A stretch of 64,000 nucleotides of DNA, taken from the NCBI GenBank assembly GCA_012862575.1, contig BLSF01000025.1:310001-374000 (forward strand), written 5' to 3'. Shown here piece after piece: positions 1-11,480 of the stretch. Both the position numbers and the translations under genes were made by a program. Below the pieces are notes generated by a model. It made no database searches, was not told where the DNA came from, and saw only the letters and a list, made by a program, of their open reading frames with translations. The number at the start of each line of letters is the position of its first letter. Position 1 is the stretch's first letter. The stretch is from Parietichytrium sp. I65-24A (Eukaryota; Sar; Bigyra; Thraustochytrida; Thraustochytriidae).

Positions 1-2
1 CG

Positions 3-116
3 CAGATTTGCAAAACGGTGGGTTCAGAAAAGGTCTGCAAGCAGGATCATTACCGCATCCTGTCAATCCAGAAGGTCCACGCGAAGCTCGAAAAGGTTAG
101 CGCGACAGAAAAATGA
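3..116 (+). CDS. Possible 3' end of a gene cut by the window edge
   Basis: The frame starting at base 3 stays open for 37 codons from the window edge to a TGA at 114-116. It reads as a mixed, mostly polar peptide ending in SATEK. Frame 1 is also open, to 189, but is Arg/Ser-rich and looks like a shadow; frame 2 stops at 98. I cannot name a family from so short a piece, and it may be chance. Confidence 0.3.
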   Translation, partial: QICKTVGSEKVCKQDHYRILSIQKVHAKLEKVSATEK

Positions 117-189
117 GAACCGGCACGTTGAACAGTACTGGAACCGCAAGCTCTACCAGTATCAGCACCAGCGACCATCTGAAGAGTGA

Positions 190-1819
190 CTTTCTTTTTC
201 AATGAACATGCTCGCTGCCATCATCTCTCGCAGACTTGGGGAACTATTTCCCGTCGCTTTTTATTCAAACAATTCTTTCACTGATTTCAAGTTTACGCAT
301 TATGAAACTCTTTGTGGCATTCTCTCCTCAGAAGAAGTGTGGGTGGAGCGACGGTTCATTCAGTTCACAGTTCAATTCGCAGATCCCCTCACAAAAACAA
401 GTACAGCTACTAAAGCTACTAGAGCTGGTATGCGCCTACGGGCAAAAAGTGGGATAGGAGTGGCGAGAACGAGATTGCTTGTATTGGCCATGTCAGTCAG
501 TACTTTGAGTAGAATTTTGCTTCCGCCTGCCAGTGGCTGACTGGCTGACTCAGAGTCACGTCAGTCAATTCAATCAATTCAGTCAATCCGCCTTGCAACG
601 AATGCGTGTTTCCAGTTCAAAAGAATCCTGAAATCTGAGTTCTGAATTCTGAATTGTGGATGTTGTTGCGTTTCCATCGACCGCGACCGCGCCAGCCCAG
701 CAGTCCATCCAAATCAATTTTCATGAACAAATAATCCGAGCCGTAGTTACGGATCCACGGGAGCAGCAAGTAAGAGCACGTTCGCTCAATGCTTGAATGA
801 AGGCGCGGAGAAAGGACCCAAACGGATTGTGATTTCCGGCACTAAGCACCCACCTAACTCCTCGAATGCCTCGAATGCTTCGAATGCCTCAGCCGAATGG
901 TGAGAGACACACCCTACGCACGTCCAACTAACAGAGTATCGTCCCTCCTGTGTCCTGAGATGTCCTGTGTCCTGTTGCCTATGTCCTGTTTCCTAGTGAT
1001 GTCCTGTGTCCTGTGATGTCCTGTGTCCTATGTCGCCTGTCTCGGAGCTGCTGCGAAGAACGGTAGTGAGATTCGCTCGCTCACTGAGAGGCCGGCGCTC
1101 TGACGCATACCGAGGACCACTGGCACACGCAGGATTTACGCGTGGCCACTGTCGGACCACGGCAGTCAAGTGGCGTGTCAAAATGTCAAAAAATTAGAAA
1201 AGAAAATTCGTTGTGATCTTGCTGAGCTGCTGAGCTGCTGAATTCCGCATCCCATCTCCTTTTGCACTGCCTTGCGACATGCCACTCCGAATATAATTTC
1301 CAAAGTTCAGCAGCTCAGCAACGGCACTGGCAGCGAGTACTTGACCAGAGTACCGGTACGTGCAAATGGAACTTCAAACTCGCGCTGACTTTTTTCGAGA
1401 TATAAAAATAAAGATAAAAAGCAAAAGTTAAAAAAAATTCATTCAGAATGCAGAATTCACAATTCACAATTCAGCCCGGCGCGTAACTTGCTGCTAGCGA
1501 GCGGGCCTTGTCGGAGGGCAGTCTGCTCGCTCTACCCTGCTCCTTCCCGAATCTTTTCCAACGTCTATTCATTCATCGCTTGCAGTTGAAATCAACTTTG
1601 AAGAAATCGACACTGAAAGCACTCGTCCTCTATCCTCTTTCCTGTCGCGGCGTTTCCTCCCGGGAGAAGGCAAGACCCAGCCTGAAAAAAGAAACACTAG
1701 GAGGTGGCTTGGCACAGAGTTCTAGTGTTTCGACTACCGCAGTTTTGTACGACCCTGGAGAAGAAAGTGTGCCAGGACGATTCGCATTTTCTCCGAGAGG
1801 GGAAAGTTGCCTTGGGGAA
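190..1819. other. Gene-free stretch with short duplications
   Basis: No convincing gene was seen. The stretch holds degenerate duplications of TCAATTCAATCA-like and TCTGAATTC-like words at 550-660, a TGTCCTGTGTCC array at 946-1035, and AT-rich DNA with further GAATTC/CAATTC words at 1400-1470. Open frames here begin at TTG or lack protein-like composition. Confidence 0.5.
946..1035. repeat. Imperfect tandem array of TGTCCTGTGTCC
   Basis: About eight imperfect copies of a GTCCTGT-containing unit follow each other, with spacers such as GAGA, TGCCTA and AGTGA. The purity is low, which fits an ageing minisatellite. Confidence 0.75.
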
Positions 1820-1981
1820 ATGGGTCTCCTCTCAGCTCTGGTAATCCTGACGTTCCTTCAACCTGCACTCGCCAAAAGTGCCGGGAGAAGGAAGAAGAAA
1901 AAGCAAAAGAGACTATTGAAGGGGAAGCGAACCGGTACACAATTACATATATACAGGGAGAGAGGGAGTGCGACAGGTTGA
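1820..1981 (+). CDS. Doubtful small secreted basic peptide (53 aa)
   Basis: The ATG at 1820 has a good context (G at -3, G at +4). It opens 53 codons: a hydrophobic start of about 18 residues resembling a signal peptide (ending PALA-KS), then a very basic stretch containing RRKKKKQKR, then a polar tail. The frame is also open upstream to 1508 without an ATG. The 3' part runs into a GA repeat. No family is recognised. It could be chance coding in purine-rich DNA. Confidence 0.2.
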   Translation: MGLLSALVILTFLQPALAKSAGRRKKKKQKRLLKGKRTGTQLHIYRERGSATG

Positions 1982-1982
1982 G

Positions 1983-2030
1983 TGAGAGAGAGAGAGAGGG
2001 AGAGAGAGGGAGAAGGAGAGAAAAAGGTAG
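1983..2030. repeat. GA-rich simple repeat
   Basis: A GAGA tract with occasional GGAG interruptions. Similar tracts recur at 3175-3260, 6600-6620, 7265-7310, 14610-14630, 18300-18345, 33290-33310 and 37245-37300, all between genes. Confidence 0.8.
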
Positions 2031-3174
2031 ACGGCATGAGAGAGATGCAAGCGAGGGAGAAGGAAGAGAGTCCAACATTTTTGTATTCACAGTCAGCTCC
2101 AGTACCAGCACTCTACCTGGCTAGCCCTAGCTTGTCACTCTCACTGCGACAGAGGCAACAGGTAAGATATATGAGAAAACAAAAAGACCAAACCTCTTCG
2201 CGACCGCCCCACAAACACAGGCGATTTTTCTCCACCCAACGTTGTTGATTGACAATACGCGCACAAGTTATGTCTCTGCTATGATATAATGACATGCGAG
2301 TCCGGAATGGGAAGAATTGGGCAACAACGTTGAACAGCGAAATCGTATAGAGCTGCTACCTTCCTTCCTTACTAGTTCAAATCAACCGTGTTCCCGGGCT
2401 CACCCCACGCTCTGATTCTCCGTCTCCGTCTCCTTCTTCGTTTGTTTCTTCTTTTGCCCCCTTGGCTCGCCACCTATGAATCCCGGCCTAACTCTGGTTT
2501 CACTCCGCGCTCTCTTTCGCAGCAGCAGCGACGCATTCATCAAAATTCGATTCCATTCAATGAACATTCACAGTCAATGTGTCAAGGAGACGGGAAGAGG
2601 GGAAGAGGGGAAGAGGAAGGAGGAGAACGAGGAGCGGGAGGAGGAAAGACGAAGGGAGGTAAGCAGGGCGGTACTGACAGTGAGTACTGACTACTCCTTC
2701 CCTCCTTCTTGCTCTGTTTGGAATTTGGCATTTTTACTCCGTCATTTCTTCCTTCCCCTTTCTTCTCCAACACAAAAGCCAAGCCGCCGCTGCTTTTAAT
2801 TTCTCCGTGCTGCGTTCGTTCTCCCTCTGCGACAGCAGCGACACACTCCATGTCGTGATGCTGGAAATCACGGAAAGAAAGAATGAATTACAGCGACAGC
2901 GCAATCGCCACACATCACACCGCATCACACATCGTTGGTTGATTTGGATTGATTGACTGATTCATTCATTGAGAAGAAAAGCACAAAACCCAAATGCCCA
3001 AAGCCCCAAGACACGGACCACCACGGCCGTCAGGCTACCGATTGACTGTGGTCCACCATAGATAAGAAGCAGAGAGGGAGACCGAGAGAGAGAGGAGAGA
3101 AGTGAGAAGGAAGGAAGAAAAAGAAAGGAGCAGACTGGTAGCCCCCGCCAAAGCCCGATCGCTTGCAAAGACGC

Positions 3175-3176
3175 GC

Positions 3177-3208
<32 letters not shown>

Positions 3209-3262
3209 CGAGAGAGAGAGAGAGAGAGGAGGAGGCAGAGAGAGAGAGAGAAGGGAAAGGAG
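3175..3262. repeat. Long GA microsatellite
   Basis: About 85 bases of GAGAGA with GCGA and GGAGGA interruptions. Because the repeat has few stops it generates long Arg/Glu and Ser/Leu frames on both strands that are not genes. Confidence 0.85.
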
Positions 3263-3703
3263 CGGGAGGGAGAAAGGTAGGGAGAGAGCGAGACCTCAAG
3301 TTGTGCAAAACGGAAAGAAGGAAAGAGAGAAAGAGAGAAAGGAAGAAAGAGGACAGGAATTGGTCTTTGATTCCTGTTCTGTTGTGCTGTACTCTCACGG
3401 TCAGGTCAGCCTCTGTCTCTCTCTCTTGAAGGGCTTGTCTTGCCTTGCCTTGCCTTCGCTTCCTTCTCCCCATATACTGTCGGTCTCATGTTGCCGAGCC
3501 AAAGAGCTCGCAGGTCAACAAACACAATAAACATCCTCCCTGTGACCCTTGCGGCCCAAATTCCACATTAGTGTGACCAATTCCTCTCGAAGAGCTGCGG
3601 GAGGGAGAAGCCAGGACGAGCTCGCATCGGTTTGTTTGTGTGACAATACAACAGCACATCGCACACAGCCCAGTCGCACCGGCAGTCGCGAGAGAAACCA
3701 AAT

Positions 3704-3725
3704 ACAACAACAACAACAACAACAA
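3704..3725. repeat. (CAA)7 microsatellite
   Basis: Seven CAA units in a row, about 300 bases upstream of the AP2 gene. Confidence 0.85.
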
Positions 3726-4020
3726 ACCCCTCCCCACGTCCCCTGCTTTCCGTTCAGTCATTCAACCCTCACTGTCATTCTCTCTGCAAACAGCACACGG
3801 GCAAAAGTTACAACGCCGCAGAAAAACCTTGCAAGCCAAACGGACCCGGGGTTTTGAAAACCCGAACGGTGACGCGGCAAGAGCGCGCGCAGGTGAGCCA
3901 GGCAGAATCGATTCCCGAGGTGCGCTGCGGAAGGCTCAAACCAGAGTGGACCAGACGGCCCGCTGCCGAGGCGGGGTAACATCGTCATGCTCGTAGTTGC
4001 GACCAGTTCTGAGACCACCA

Positions 4021-6255
4021 ATGAGCAGGCGGCGGCGGGAGCACCGCAGTTTGCAAAACACCAATGATAGCCGGCTTGTCCATTCCATCGATAGGTCCGT
4101 GGTCGTTGAGCCGGCGGAAGAAACGAGAGCAAGCGCGCAAGAGCGAGGTCCGCGTGGACGCACTTTGAGTGCAGCTGCGAGCCAAGTGGAGAATGTGTCA
4201 TCGACTTTAGAACAACAGCGAAGAGCACAGCCATCTCCCGCAGTCCCGCGGCCCCCTCAACACCCTGAATATCCCGGGTACTATGTGTTTGTACGAACAG
4301 ATGTCCCTCGCGACGAGGCAGTCCGGCGTGTGGTACGCCAGATCGACGAAGGCTCCAGGAACGATAACCGCTCGACAGCACAACCCGACACCTTAGGCAC
4401 AGGACTTCTTCAACAGGAGATGGGAGTGAAAGATAAAACCCGTGCAAAACCAGGAAGAAGGAAAAATCGTGCAGACAGAGATACAGACGCCAAACCTCTA
4501 CTCGAAGTAGAGACAGCCCCATTGTCGGATCAGAGGCCCCGACGCAGTGCAACATCGAGTTCGTCTTCGTCCTCAGCAAAGGGCGCAAAGGGAAAGAGCT
4601 CGAAAGGGAAGAGGCGCGCGAATAAAGAGGACCAGGAGGTTCGTTCAGGTGATAGGGACAGCAGTAGCGACTCTTCCAATCGCATGACCAAGAGGCCCCG
4701 CAGTACAGACCCTCCGTTAAGTCACGGACCGTTCAACGCCCTGCCAAGCCAATCGGCTGTTCACCCACAGCAGCAACACGGAGCCGGACAAGCTGGTTAT
4801 CCCGGTGCGTTCAACAATCCCATCATGCCACATCAATTTTCCCCGTCGCCACAGTTTCATCCAGGGCAGGTGCAAATGGCTCCTGGACCTCCTCTTCCTT
4901 CCCCATTCATAGCGCCGTACGCGGCACTTGCTCAGATGAATTTGAGTAATAACCAGTTAGCACACACGACCCCAAGTTCAAGCAGCGGGGGGTCGTATCA
5001 GATCGAGCGTCAACCTACATTTGCTGAGCAACAGCAGCGAATTTTCCATGCTCACCAACAGCAAACCTCACAGTCCAAAATGCGCCAAGCACGCGAGCCA
5101 TTCCCTCCCCAGACGCCTCTTTCGCAACAAAATCCAATACATCACAGCGCTCGTCCGCTCAGGCCAGAGGGCATCAGGTCCTCGTCCTCGTCGTCGTCAT
5201 CGAGCTCTTCGGACACCACCTCAACTTCGATAGGTAGCCGTATGCCTGTCAGACAACCCGGCGCACAGTACCCGAGCGCACCTGGCCAGCAGCTGGACGG
5301 TTCGGCAAGTGTCGCAGGCAACCCTTCAGCCGACTTCCGCTCACGGCATCCTGGGGATGTGCTTCAACGAGGAGGACCACCGCCTCGCCCATTCCCGTAC
5401 CAAGAGGGGAACAATACTAGTCCCGTACAAGCCCTCCCTCGCCATCTTGCCGCACGAAGCGCAAGCGCTGGTGCGGTGATAGGTAACGCTGGCGGTGCAC
5501 CACCGCCAGCACCCCAGCAGGCACCTCAGTGCACAAACAGATACAACGGTGTGTCGTGGCACAAACGTGACAAGCGCTACACGAGCCGTGCATGGATTGG
5601 CGGAAAAACGGTTCACAGGGGCGCCTACCACAACATGCATCTGGCCGCAGTTGCAGTAGATATGGTGAAGATGAAACACCAGTACCACGTCAAGATCAAT
5701 TTTGCGGATCAACAGGATCACTTTAACATCCTGAGACAAGTGCTAGCTGCGGCGGAGGCGGGGGACCAACACTCACGGACAGACTTGGACACTCTCCTGG
5801 CAAATTTTGAATTCGCCACGCACGAAGTCTATCGACCTTATGCCGATCTGATTCTTCAAAGCCGGCCCAACCTAAACCCATTGATAGCCCAAGGAACAAA
5901 TTCGGCGGGGATCATGCGGAGCGCTACAGCATCACCACAGCCTTCCATCGCACAAGGGCATGAGCACACCCCTTTGATGCCTCAGCGGGCACCTTCAGGT
6001 AGTATTGAAGAGCAAGGCGGAGCAGCAACTCAAACCCCAACTCGTCCCGCTCAAGACGGGTTGGCAACTGTGCGACATGTGCAAGGGACGGCATCCTTCT
6101 TGCAACCGGGGCGGTCACTGGAGGATGCGCGCCACAGAGCTACGTCGCACACGGACGATGACCTTTTCCTGGGAGTCTTCTCCGCTCTTGAGTCCAGCGG
6201 TAGCAGCCACCAGGGAAACAGCTCACCGGAAAAGCGACACAACGACACCTACTGA
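4021..6255 (+). CDS. AP2/ERF-domain transcription factor (744 aa)
   Basis: Single-exon gene. The start is set at ATG 4021 (A at -3, CCAATGAGC); the frame upstream contains only a TTG. The first 500 residues are disordered and rich in Ser, Gln and Pro, with Ser runs and a basic KGKSSKGKRR segment that could serve nuclear import. One AP2 domain lies at about residues 507-561: it opens RYNGVSWHKRDKRY, has the conserved Trp513, and ends near YHVKINF. It is atypical: the usual YRG reads YNG and the RAYD element is AVDM. After it come about 180 low-complexity residues. AP2 domains bind DNA through a three-stranded sheet, so a sequence-specific nuclear regulator is the likely role; the target is unknown. 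A second AP2 gene lies at 37669. Confidence 0.85.
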   Translation: MSRRRREHRSLQNTNDSRLVHSIDRSVVVEPAEETRASAQERGPRGRTLSAAASQVENVSSTLEQQRRAQPSPAVPRPPQHPEYPGYYVFVRTDVPRDEAVRRVVRQIDEGSRNDNRSTAQPDTLGTGLLQQEMGVKDKTRAKPGRRKNRADRDTDAKPLLEVETAPLSDQRPRRSATSSSSSSSAKGAKGKSSKGKRRANKEDQEVRSGDRDSSSDSSNRMTKRPRSTDPPLSHGPFNALPSQSAVHPQQQHGAGQAGYPGAFNNPIMPHQFSPSPQFHPGQVQMAPGPPLPSPFIAPYAALAQMNLSNNQLAHTTPSSSSGGSYQIERQPTFAEQQQRIFHAHQQQTSQSKMRQAREPFPPQTPLSQQNPIHHSARPLRPEGIRSSSSSSSSSSSDTTSTSIGSRMPVRQPGAQYPSAPGQQLDGSASVAGNPSADFRSRHPGDVLQRGGPPPRPFPYQEGNNTSPVQALPRHLAARSASAGAVIGNAGGAPPPAPQQAPQCTNRYNGVSWHKRDKRYTSRAWIGGKTVHRGAYHNMHLAAVAVDMVKMKHQYHVKINFADQQDHFNILRQVLAAAEAGDQHSRTDLDTLLANFEFATHEVYRPYADLILQSRPNLNPLIAQGTNSAGIMRSATASPQPSIAQGHEHTPLMPQRAPSGSIEEQGGAATQTPTRPAQDGLATVRHVQGTASFLQPGRSLEDARHRATSHTDDDLFLGVFSALESSGSSHQGNSSPEKRHNDTY

Positions 6256-8576
6256 AATGACCACTGTTCGAAACACCACCGGACACTTATTACAAGGAGA
6301 ACGCGTGCGTCCTCTCGGCCATCATTCATTGCATAGCGGCCGAGAGCTGCGGTGCTTCTCCTTGCTCCTCAACCAGACCCACCAACCAAACTTTTCTTTT
6401 TCACAGTCGAATGTTCCTCTGCGCAGACGCGCATGTCGTGCACAGCCGGGCCCGGCCCCTCTTTTAGCACAGCTGACTCGGGTTCAATGGGTCCCTCCGT
6501 TGGCGAAGATGCCCCGCATTTCTGGTGCCCCCGACGTCTCCGAGACTCAGACTCCCCAACAATCTGCGCTTACCCTCCGTCTTTCCGCATGCCCATCCCT
6601 CTCTCTCTCTCTCTCTCTCTCAGTCACTTCTTCACTTCTGGCTGATTGCCTCTCCGCCTGCCCGCCTGCGCGTGTATTGACATGGAAAAGCACCATGAGC
6701 TGCTCCGTCCTCCCGTGCTTTCGCCGCTGTGTCTCAAGGAGAACGCTTCATTTGGGACGCAACATACATCTATCTCTCTATCTCTCTGTCGCTTGCTCCT
6801 TTGCGCGCGCTCTGTGCAACAGAGACAGAGAGAGATAGAGACAGAGAGTGACTGCTTAGGGCCGAAGAAATGCAATGCGAAAGGGAGAGGGGCGGTGTTT
6901 CCACTACTTAATAAAAGGAACGATAGCAGAGAGGTGCAAGCTCAAGCCATTTGCGCGATGCAGCTCCATGTCCGAGTGAGCTCCACACTCCGACAGTGAA
7001 GAAGGCTGTTGCCTTGGAAGGCACCTTTCTCTCACAGGTCAACAACCCCTAGGTCGGATGGTCGGTGGTCTCCCTGCATTGGAAGAGTTGGTCGGCGGCA
7101 GCTACTGACTGTGAGTGTGGTTTTACCGGAGTCTCTGCTCCGTTTGCCATGAGAAGGGCAGTCTCTAACACACCATGGTGCGGTGCATGTGAGGATGTGA
7201 GGGTGCGCCACTGCTCCTTCTGCAACCTTGAAGGAGCAGCTCTATTTTGAGACAAGGTTGTGTCGCCAACTCTCTCTCTGACTCTAACTCTCTCTCTCTG
7301 TCTTTCTCTGTCTTCCTTGGCGAATTCCTGGACACTGTTCAAAAAAGTCGCACGGCCTGCTTGCAGGCGTGCTTTTCGTAGTCTATTGACGGTGACTTGG
7401 GACGACGAGTCCATTACCCAACGCGGTCAGGAGGTAGGAGGGTGGGTCTGTGGTCGATGGTCGATGGTCGCTTCGATTGTACGCATTTTTACGCATTTTT
7501 CGCACACGTCGTGCCACTTGTGGTACTGCCATGTCAGTTCAGTACTTAGACTGCCGGCCAGTCAGTGTGTCCAAGCTCGATATTTTCTTTCGCATTGCGC
7601 TCATAAACTTCTGCAGCTTGTCCCCTTCTCGACGGTCAAGAGTTGCGCTCACCCACAACTCAGATGCTCTCCCTAGTCGAACCGCTCCTACACTGGCCAA
7701 CATCAAACAACAAACAACAAACAACGCGCCGTCGACGATGCATGAAAGTCTTTGCGAAAGCTTTGAAGGATCGTAAGAAAGCGAGCAAGCGCAAAAGTGA
7801 CCGTGAGAATGAAAACGTGAACTCACAGTCCGTATCGCAAACTCTTTTGTCGTTGTCAGAGCTGCTCAGCGATGTCCTTCCTTACACAGTCATCTCCAAT
7901 TGTTCCAGGTTCAATCAGTTGAAATGTTCATCGAAACAAAAAAGGACACAAAACAAAACAAGTCAAAGCAACGCGGAAAAAGAACAGAACAAAACAAAAC
8001 AAAATACAAACGAACAACGTCGGCCAAGCCTCTGTGATTTATTATAAATATGAGAGAAGGAGGGAGAGCGGGAGGGAGAAGGGGAAGGAGAGAGGGAAGA
8101 GGAGAGGGAAGGGGGCAGAGGGAAGAGACCCCTACTAGTACAGTCTCCTCACTTGGACTGATAGGAACGCGCCTCGACCTGTTGGGCTTTCTCTTGCTGC
8201 CCCACACTGAACATTTACCGGCACTGAGAGTGAGTACTTAAGCCGCTTCTAGTAGCGCTCCGAGCTCCCGAAAGTTCGGTTTCCAAGATCAGAGCTCTCA
8301 ATACAAGTTGTCACGTCTCTCTCACGTCTTCCTTCCGCAGTTCCCTCATGGCTCGTTTTTTTGCTGTTCTGTAATTGCAATGCATGGATTTGAGAATGTG
8401 AATGAATTGTAGTAAAGTTTAATGAACATTGAATTGATATTACTTCGTCTTCGCGACCTTGCGATATGAAGACTTGTGCAGGAGGAAGAAATCTGAGTCT
8501 TACTTACCTCCATATCTGAGGCGTATGAACGGTGAAAGAGGCGGGTGAAAGACGTGGGTAGAGGGTAGAGGAAGAG

Positions 8577-8599
8577 AAGGAAGGAAGGAAGGAAGGAAG
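8577..8599. repeat. (GGAA) microsatellite
   Basis: Five to six GGAA/AAGG units in a row. A longer version is at 40963-40992. Confidence 0.8.
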
Positions 8600-8697
8600 A
8601 GGGACAATTACAGTAGCAGAAAAATTGCAAACAAATCATTACAAATTTGACTTTCTGAGAAAGAATGATGTGATTGTGAATGACAGTGAATGATAAC

Positions 8698-8835
8698 AAT
8701 CAAACAATCAAACAATCAAACAATCAATCAATCAATCAAACAATCAAACAATCAAACAATCAAACAATCAAACAATCAAACAATCAAACAATCAAACAAT
8801 CAAACAATCAAACAATCAAACAATCAAACAATCAA
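8698..8835. repeat. Octanucleotide satellite (CAATCAAA)n
   Basis: About 138 bases of almost perfect CAATCAAA units, interrupted near 8726-8738 by CAATCAAT variants. Since eight is not a multiple of three and the unit has no stop, all three plus-strand frames stay open and yield Asn-Gln-Thr-Ile-Lys repeats. These are artefacts. Confidence 0.95.
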
Positions 8836-9705
8836 CCGATCGCGGCTTTCTGCACAGCGCACATTTTCCTTCTCTATCTGGACATATGAAAAGCCTCCTG
8901 CTTTGACAACCGGGCTTCGGTCCAGCCAGCGAAAAGAAGAACTATACTTGAACGTCCATTGAGGACGAAAGCAAACGATCTTGCGACCGCAATGGCCGAC
9001 GCTAGATGGACTCTTCTTCTCATGAACCGTTGCGAAGACTGAACACCAACTAGACCAAGGTCAGGTCAGACAGCTGTGCTCCCGTCTACAAATTACAAAT
9101 CAAAGCTCCGTTGGCGAGAGAGGCAAGAGCATGCAAAAGCGCAAACTGCGCGAGGCTAGTCTGGCGAATGCATAACTCACATAGTGGCACGTGAGTCTTG
9201 ACGAGTGCGATGCCAATTGCTCTAAAATTGTGAGCTACTGTACAGCGCGTTACGGCACGCGCCGGAGCAGAGTACGTGAGGCAGCTGTTGTGGCTTCTTG
9301 AACACATCACTGTCAATCGGGGGAAGCTTTTTCGTACGCACCGCACAGCATAGAACATCCACTTTGATAAGCGAAACGAGACCATTTCAATGATTTCTAC
9401 ACCTGTGAAATCTGTCCCGACGTCGCTTCATCTCATTTGATTTCGTTTGCTTTTTAGTACATTAAATAAAATATGTTTTAAAAAAAACGAACTTCTCCGG
9501 CATATTGCTGCCGCGCCGCGATCTGATCTTGGCTTCCAAGCCACCGCAATCTTTGTGGGAAAGACAATTGACTTTCATGCTCGGCTCTATGTCCGCATTG
9601 CCGCTGAACCTTACGACAGGTTCTAGCAAAATTTCACTGCTACTAGAGGGGGGCTATGGCCGCTAAGCAAGCTGAACTGTTCACTTGCGCTGAAATCGCA
9701 AATTT

Positions 9706-9750
9706 TGGTTGTTTGACAATGTTTGGCAATGTTTGACAATGTTTGGCAGT
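9706..9750. repeat. Short tandem repeat of TTTGACAATG / TTTGGCAATG
   Basis: Four units of about 10-11 bases alternate GACAATG and GGCAATG, in AT-rich DNA. Confidence 0.75.
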
Positions 9751-11299
9751 GGGAAAGAGCGGGAGGCTTCAAAGATCGCGAGAGCAGAGCACAGGGATGA
9801 GAGTAATTGATTCGACAGGAGCAGGTAGCTGTGCGCTGAGCAGGGCTAGGAACTTAAAAGGTCAGTCAATTTGCGCATTTCGCAGATCATCTCAATCAAT
9901 AATCAGTAATCTGTAAAACAGAAAAGTAAAAGAAGTACGGATACTAGCACTGGTTAGTTATCAGTGCTAATATCCGGCTTTCAAGAGTTGATGTTTATTC
10001 TGTTCAGCACTGTTGGGTCTAGCTTCCAACTTCTACTAAAAGACTGCAAATCTTTATCCATAATCCATAAGGCATCGTACGAGTTAGAGAAAACGAACTT
10101 CGCGCCGCGTCTGGTTTCACAGAATCCGAACTTCCCATGTGGGAAGAAAAATGACGAAAATTGTAAAGCCCAGTGAAGTAGACTAAGTAGACACACCATC
10201 CCCCATGTCCTTGTCATCCAAGTATCCAAAACCTACTATCACAGTAAAAGCTGATCATAGAAGCTGTCCTGCTCAATGATCACATTGCAGTTTTGCACGC
10301 TGGGCGGTGCCACGGTACCGGACCCGGCAATCCATTTTCGCAGTCTGTCCAGTCTGTCCTTTTAAAACCGCAGTTTCCAACGAGGCTTACAAACAGCAAC
10401 AGAGCGCTGTGAAAGTTGAAACTTCTTCATAAGGCACGTGTCCCGAAGCTGAGTAACGTTCTTGACTCGTCATTTCCGCAACAGCAGCAGTTTCCTTGCA
10501 GGGACAAAAAGCCGTCTTCATTCGGCCGAGACATGCGTGATGTGTTACGTTCGAGCGATGAAATGGCTCTGGGATCTCCAATTTGTTAAAATGGAACTAA
10601 TGCGCATGGGACCCTCGTTCCCGCGAAAAGATCGGAAAGCGCTGCGCACCCACCCTTCTCTGCTCCTGGACTCCCTGGACTATGTGGCTCTATCTATCTC
10701 TCTCTCTCTCTCAAGTTCAGGTGAAAGCGCCTCCATTTTCACTGTGCACTGTCATTGAGACGGTTCCGTAGACGCTCTGCATTCACCATATATCACCCTG
10801 AACTGAGAGAAATACTTTTGGTGTTGCAGAATTGGGAAATATTCACATGAATTTAGCTCTCTTGGTTCTTACATCTTGAGAACCTGAACGACGTTCCAGA
10901 AATCTTGGTTCTCACCATCAACCGATTTTAGCCAAGAGAGTAGGCTATTTAAATTATATATCCTACCTACTAAAAGCCAGGAAGGAATAGGAGGCGTTAG
11001 GCTCTGGCATAGCCCTTACGTTTTCATTGAGGAAGGGTTAGCTGAGCTCTCTAACATCACCCTTCTTTTCACCTTATGAAGGACTTATCCAGTACTCTAT
11101 AAGCCTCGCTGTCTCTCTTGGCGAAGCCAGTGATAATCCCTAGCTATACAAATTCATAAAAGGACTGTCCAATCACGGATCACAGCCAAAATGACGTCAT
11201 ATTGCCATCGACAAAGCGTGAATTGCATCATCCCCGATCCGTCTCTCGAAGCAGAAGCTCCTAGTGAGGAAACTTCTCCGCGATTGCACTTTGTGCTAC

Positions 11300-11305
11300 T
11301 ATAAA
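11300..11305 (+). promoter_or_regulatory. TATA-box-like word upstream of the microprotein gene
   Basis: TATAAA (in ACTATAAATGG) lies 176 bases upstream of the ATG at 11481. The position suits a core promoter with a 5' leader of about 140-150 nt, but one match proves little. Confidence 0.35.
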
Positions 11306-11480
11306 TGGTAGCCGTGCTTATTCAAAATTGCAAATTTGCACAGAAATGGCAAATGAAGGAGCAAACAAGAAGATCATCAACAGCGTTTAGATTTAGATAG
11401 CAGACCCCGAATGCGATCGACATCGACAGAGAAGAAAGGATTGGAGATTGGAGAACACGTTAGCGAGAAGACACGGAACG

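Larger units (their letters stand above)
1982..4020. other. Gene-free leader region before the first AP2 gene
   Basis: This stretch is dominated by GA tracts (1983-2030, 3175-3260) and a CAA tract (3704-3725). Three copies of the intergenic word TGACNGTGA or its complement lie here (2675, 3395, 3769). Open frames inside the GA tracts are low-complexity artefacts. The last few hundred bases probably contain the promoter and 5' leader of the AP2 gene at 4021. Confidence 0.5.
6256..11480. other. 5.2-kb gene-poor region with several satellites
   Basis: No credible gene was found. It contains CT tracts (6600-6620, 7265-7310), a GGGAGA-rich stretch (8050-8115), a GGAA array (8577-8599), an octamer satellite (8698-8835), a TTTGACAATG array (9706-9750) and five copies of the intergenic word TGACNGTGA or its complement (7106, 7387, 8681, 9307 and one mismatched). 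An AATAAA at 9466 and a TATAAA at 11300 are the only signal-like words noted. The scattered frames of 60-130 codons lack protein-like composition. Confidence 0.5.

Noticed and set aside
1508-1819. Upstream extension of the small basic peptide frame
   Set aside because: Begins at TTG and has random composition; only the ATG-initiated 53 codons were kept, at low confidence.
3030-3530. Overlapping frames of 88-147 codons on both strands
   Set aside because: They are translations of the GA microsatellite (Arg/Glu on one strand, Ser/Leu on the other) with no protein-like core.
5341-5739. 132-codon minus-strand frame inside the first AP2 gene
   Set aside because: Antisense shadow of the AP2 domain region.
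8698-8835. Possible CRISPR-like array
   Set aside because: No spacers, the unit is only 8 bases, and the host is a eukaryote.
8680-8962. Open frames with NNQTIKQS repeats
   Set aside because: Produced by the octamer satellite, which lacks stops in any frame.
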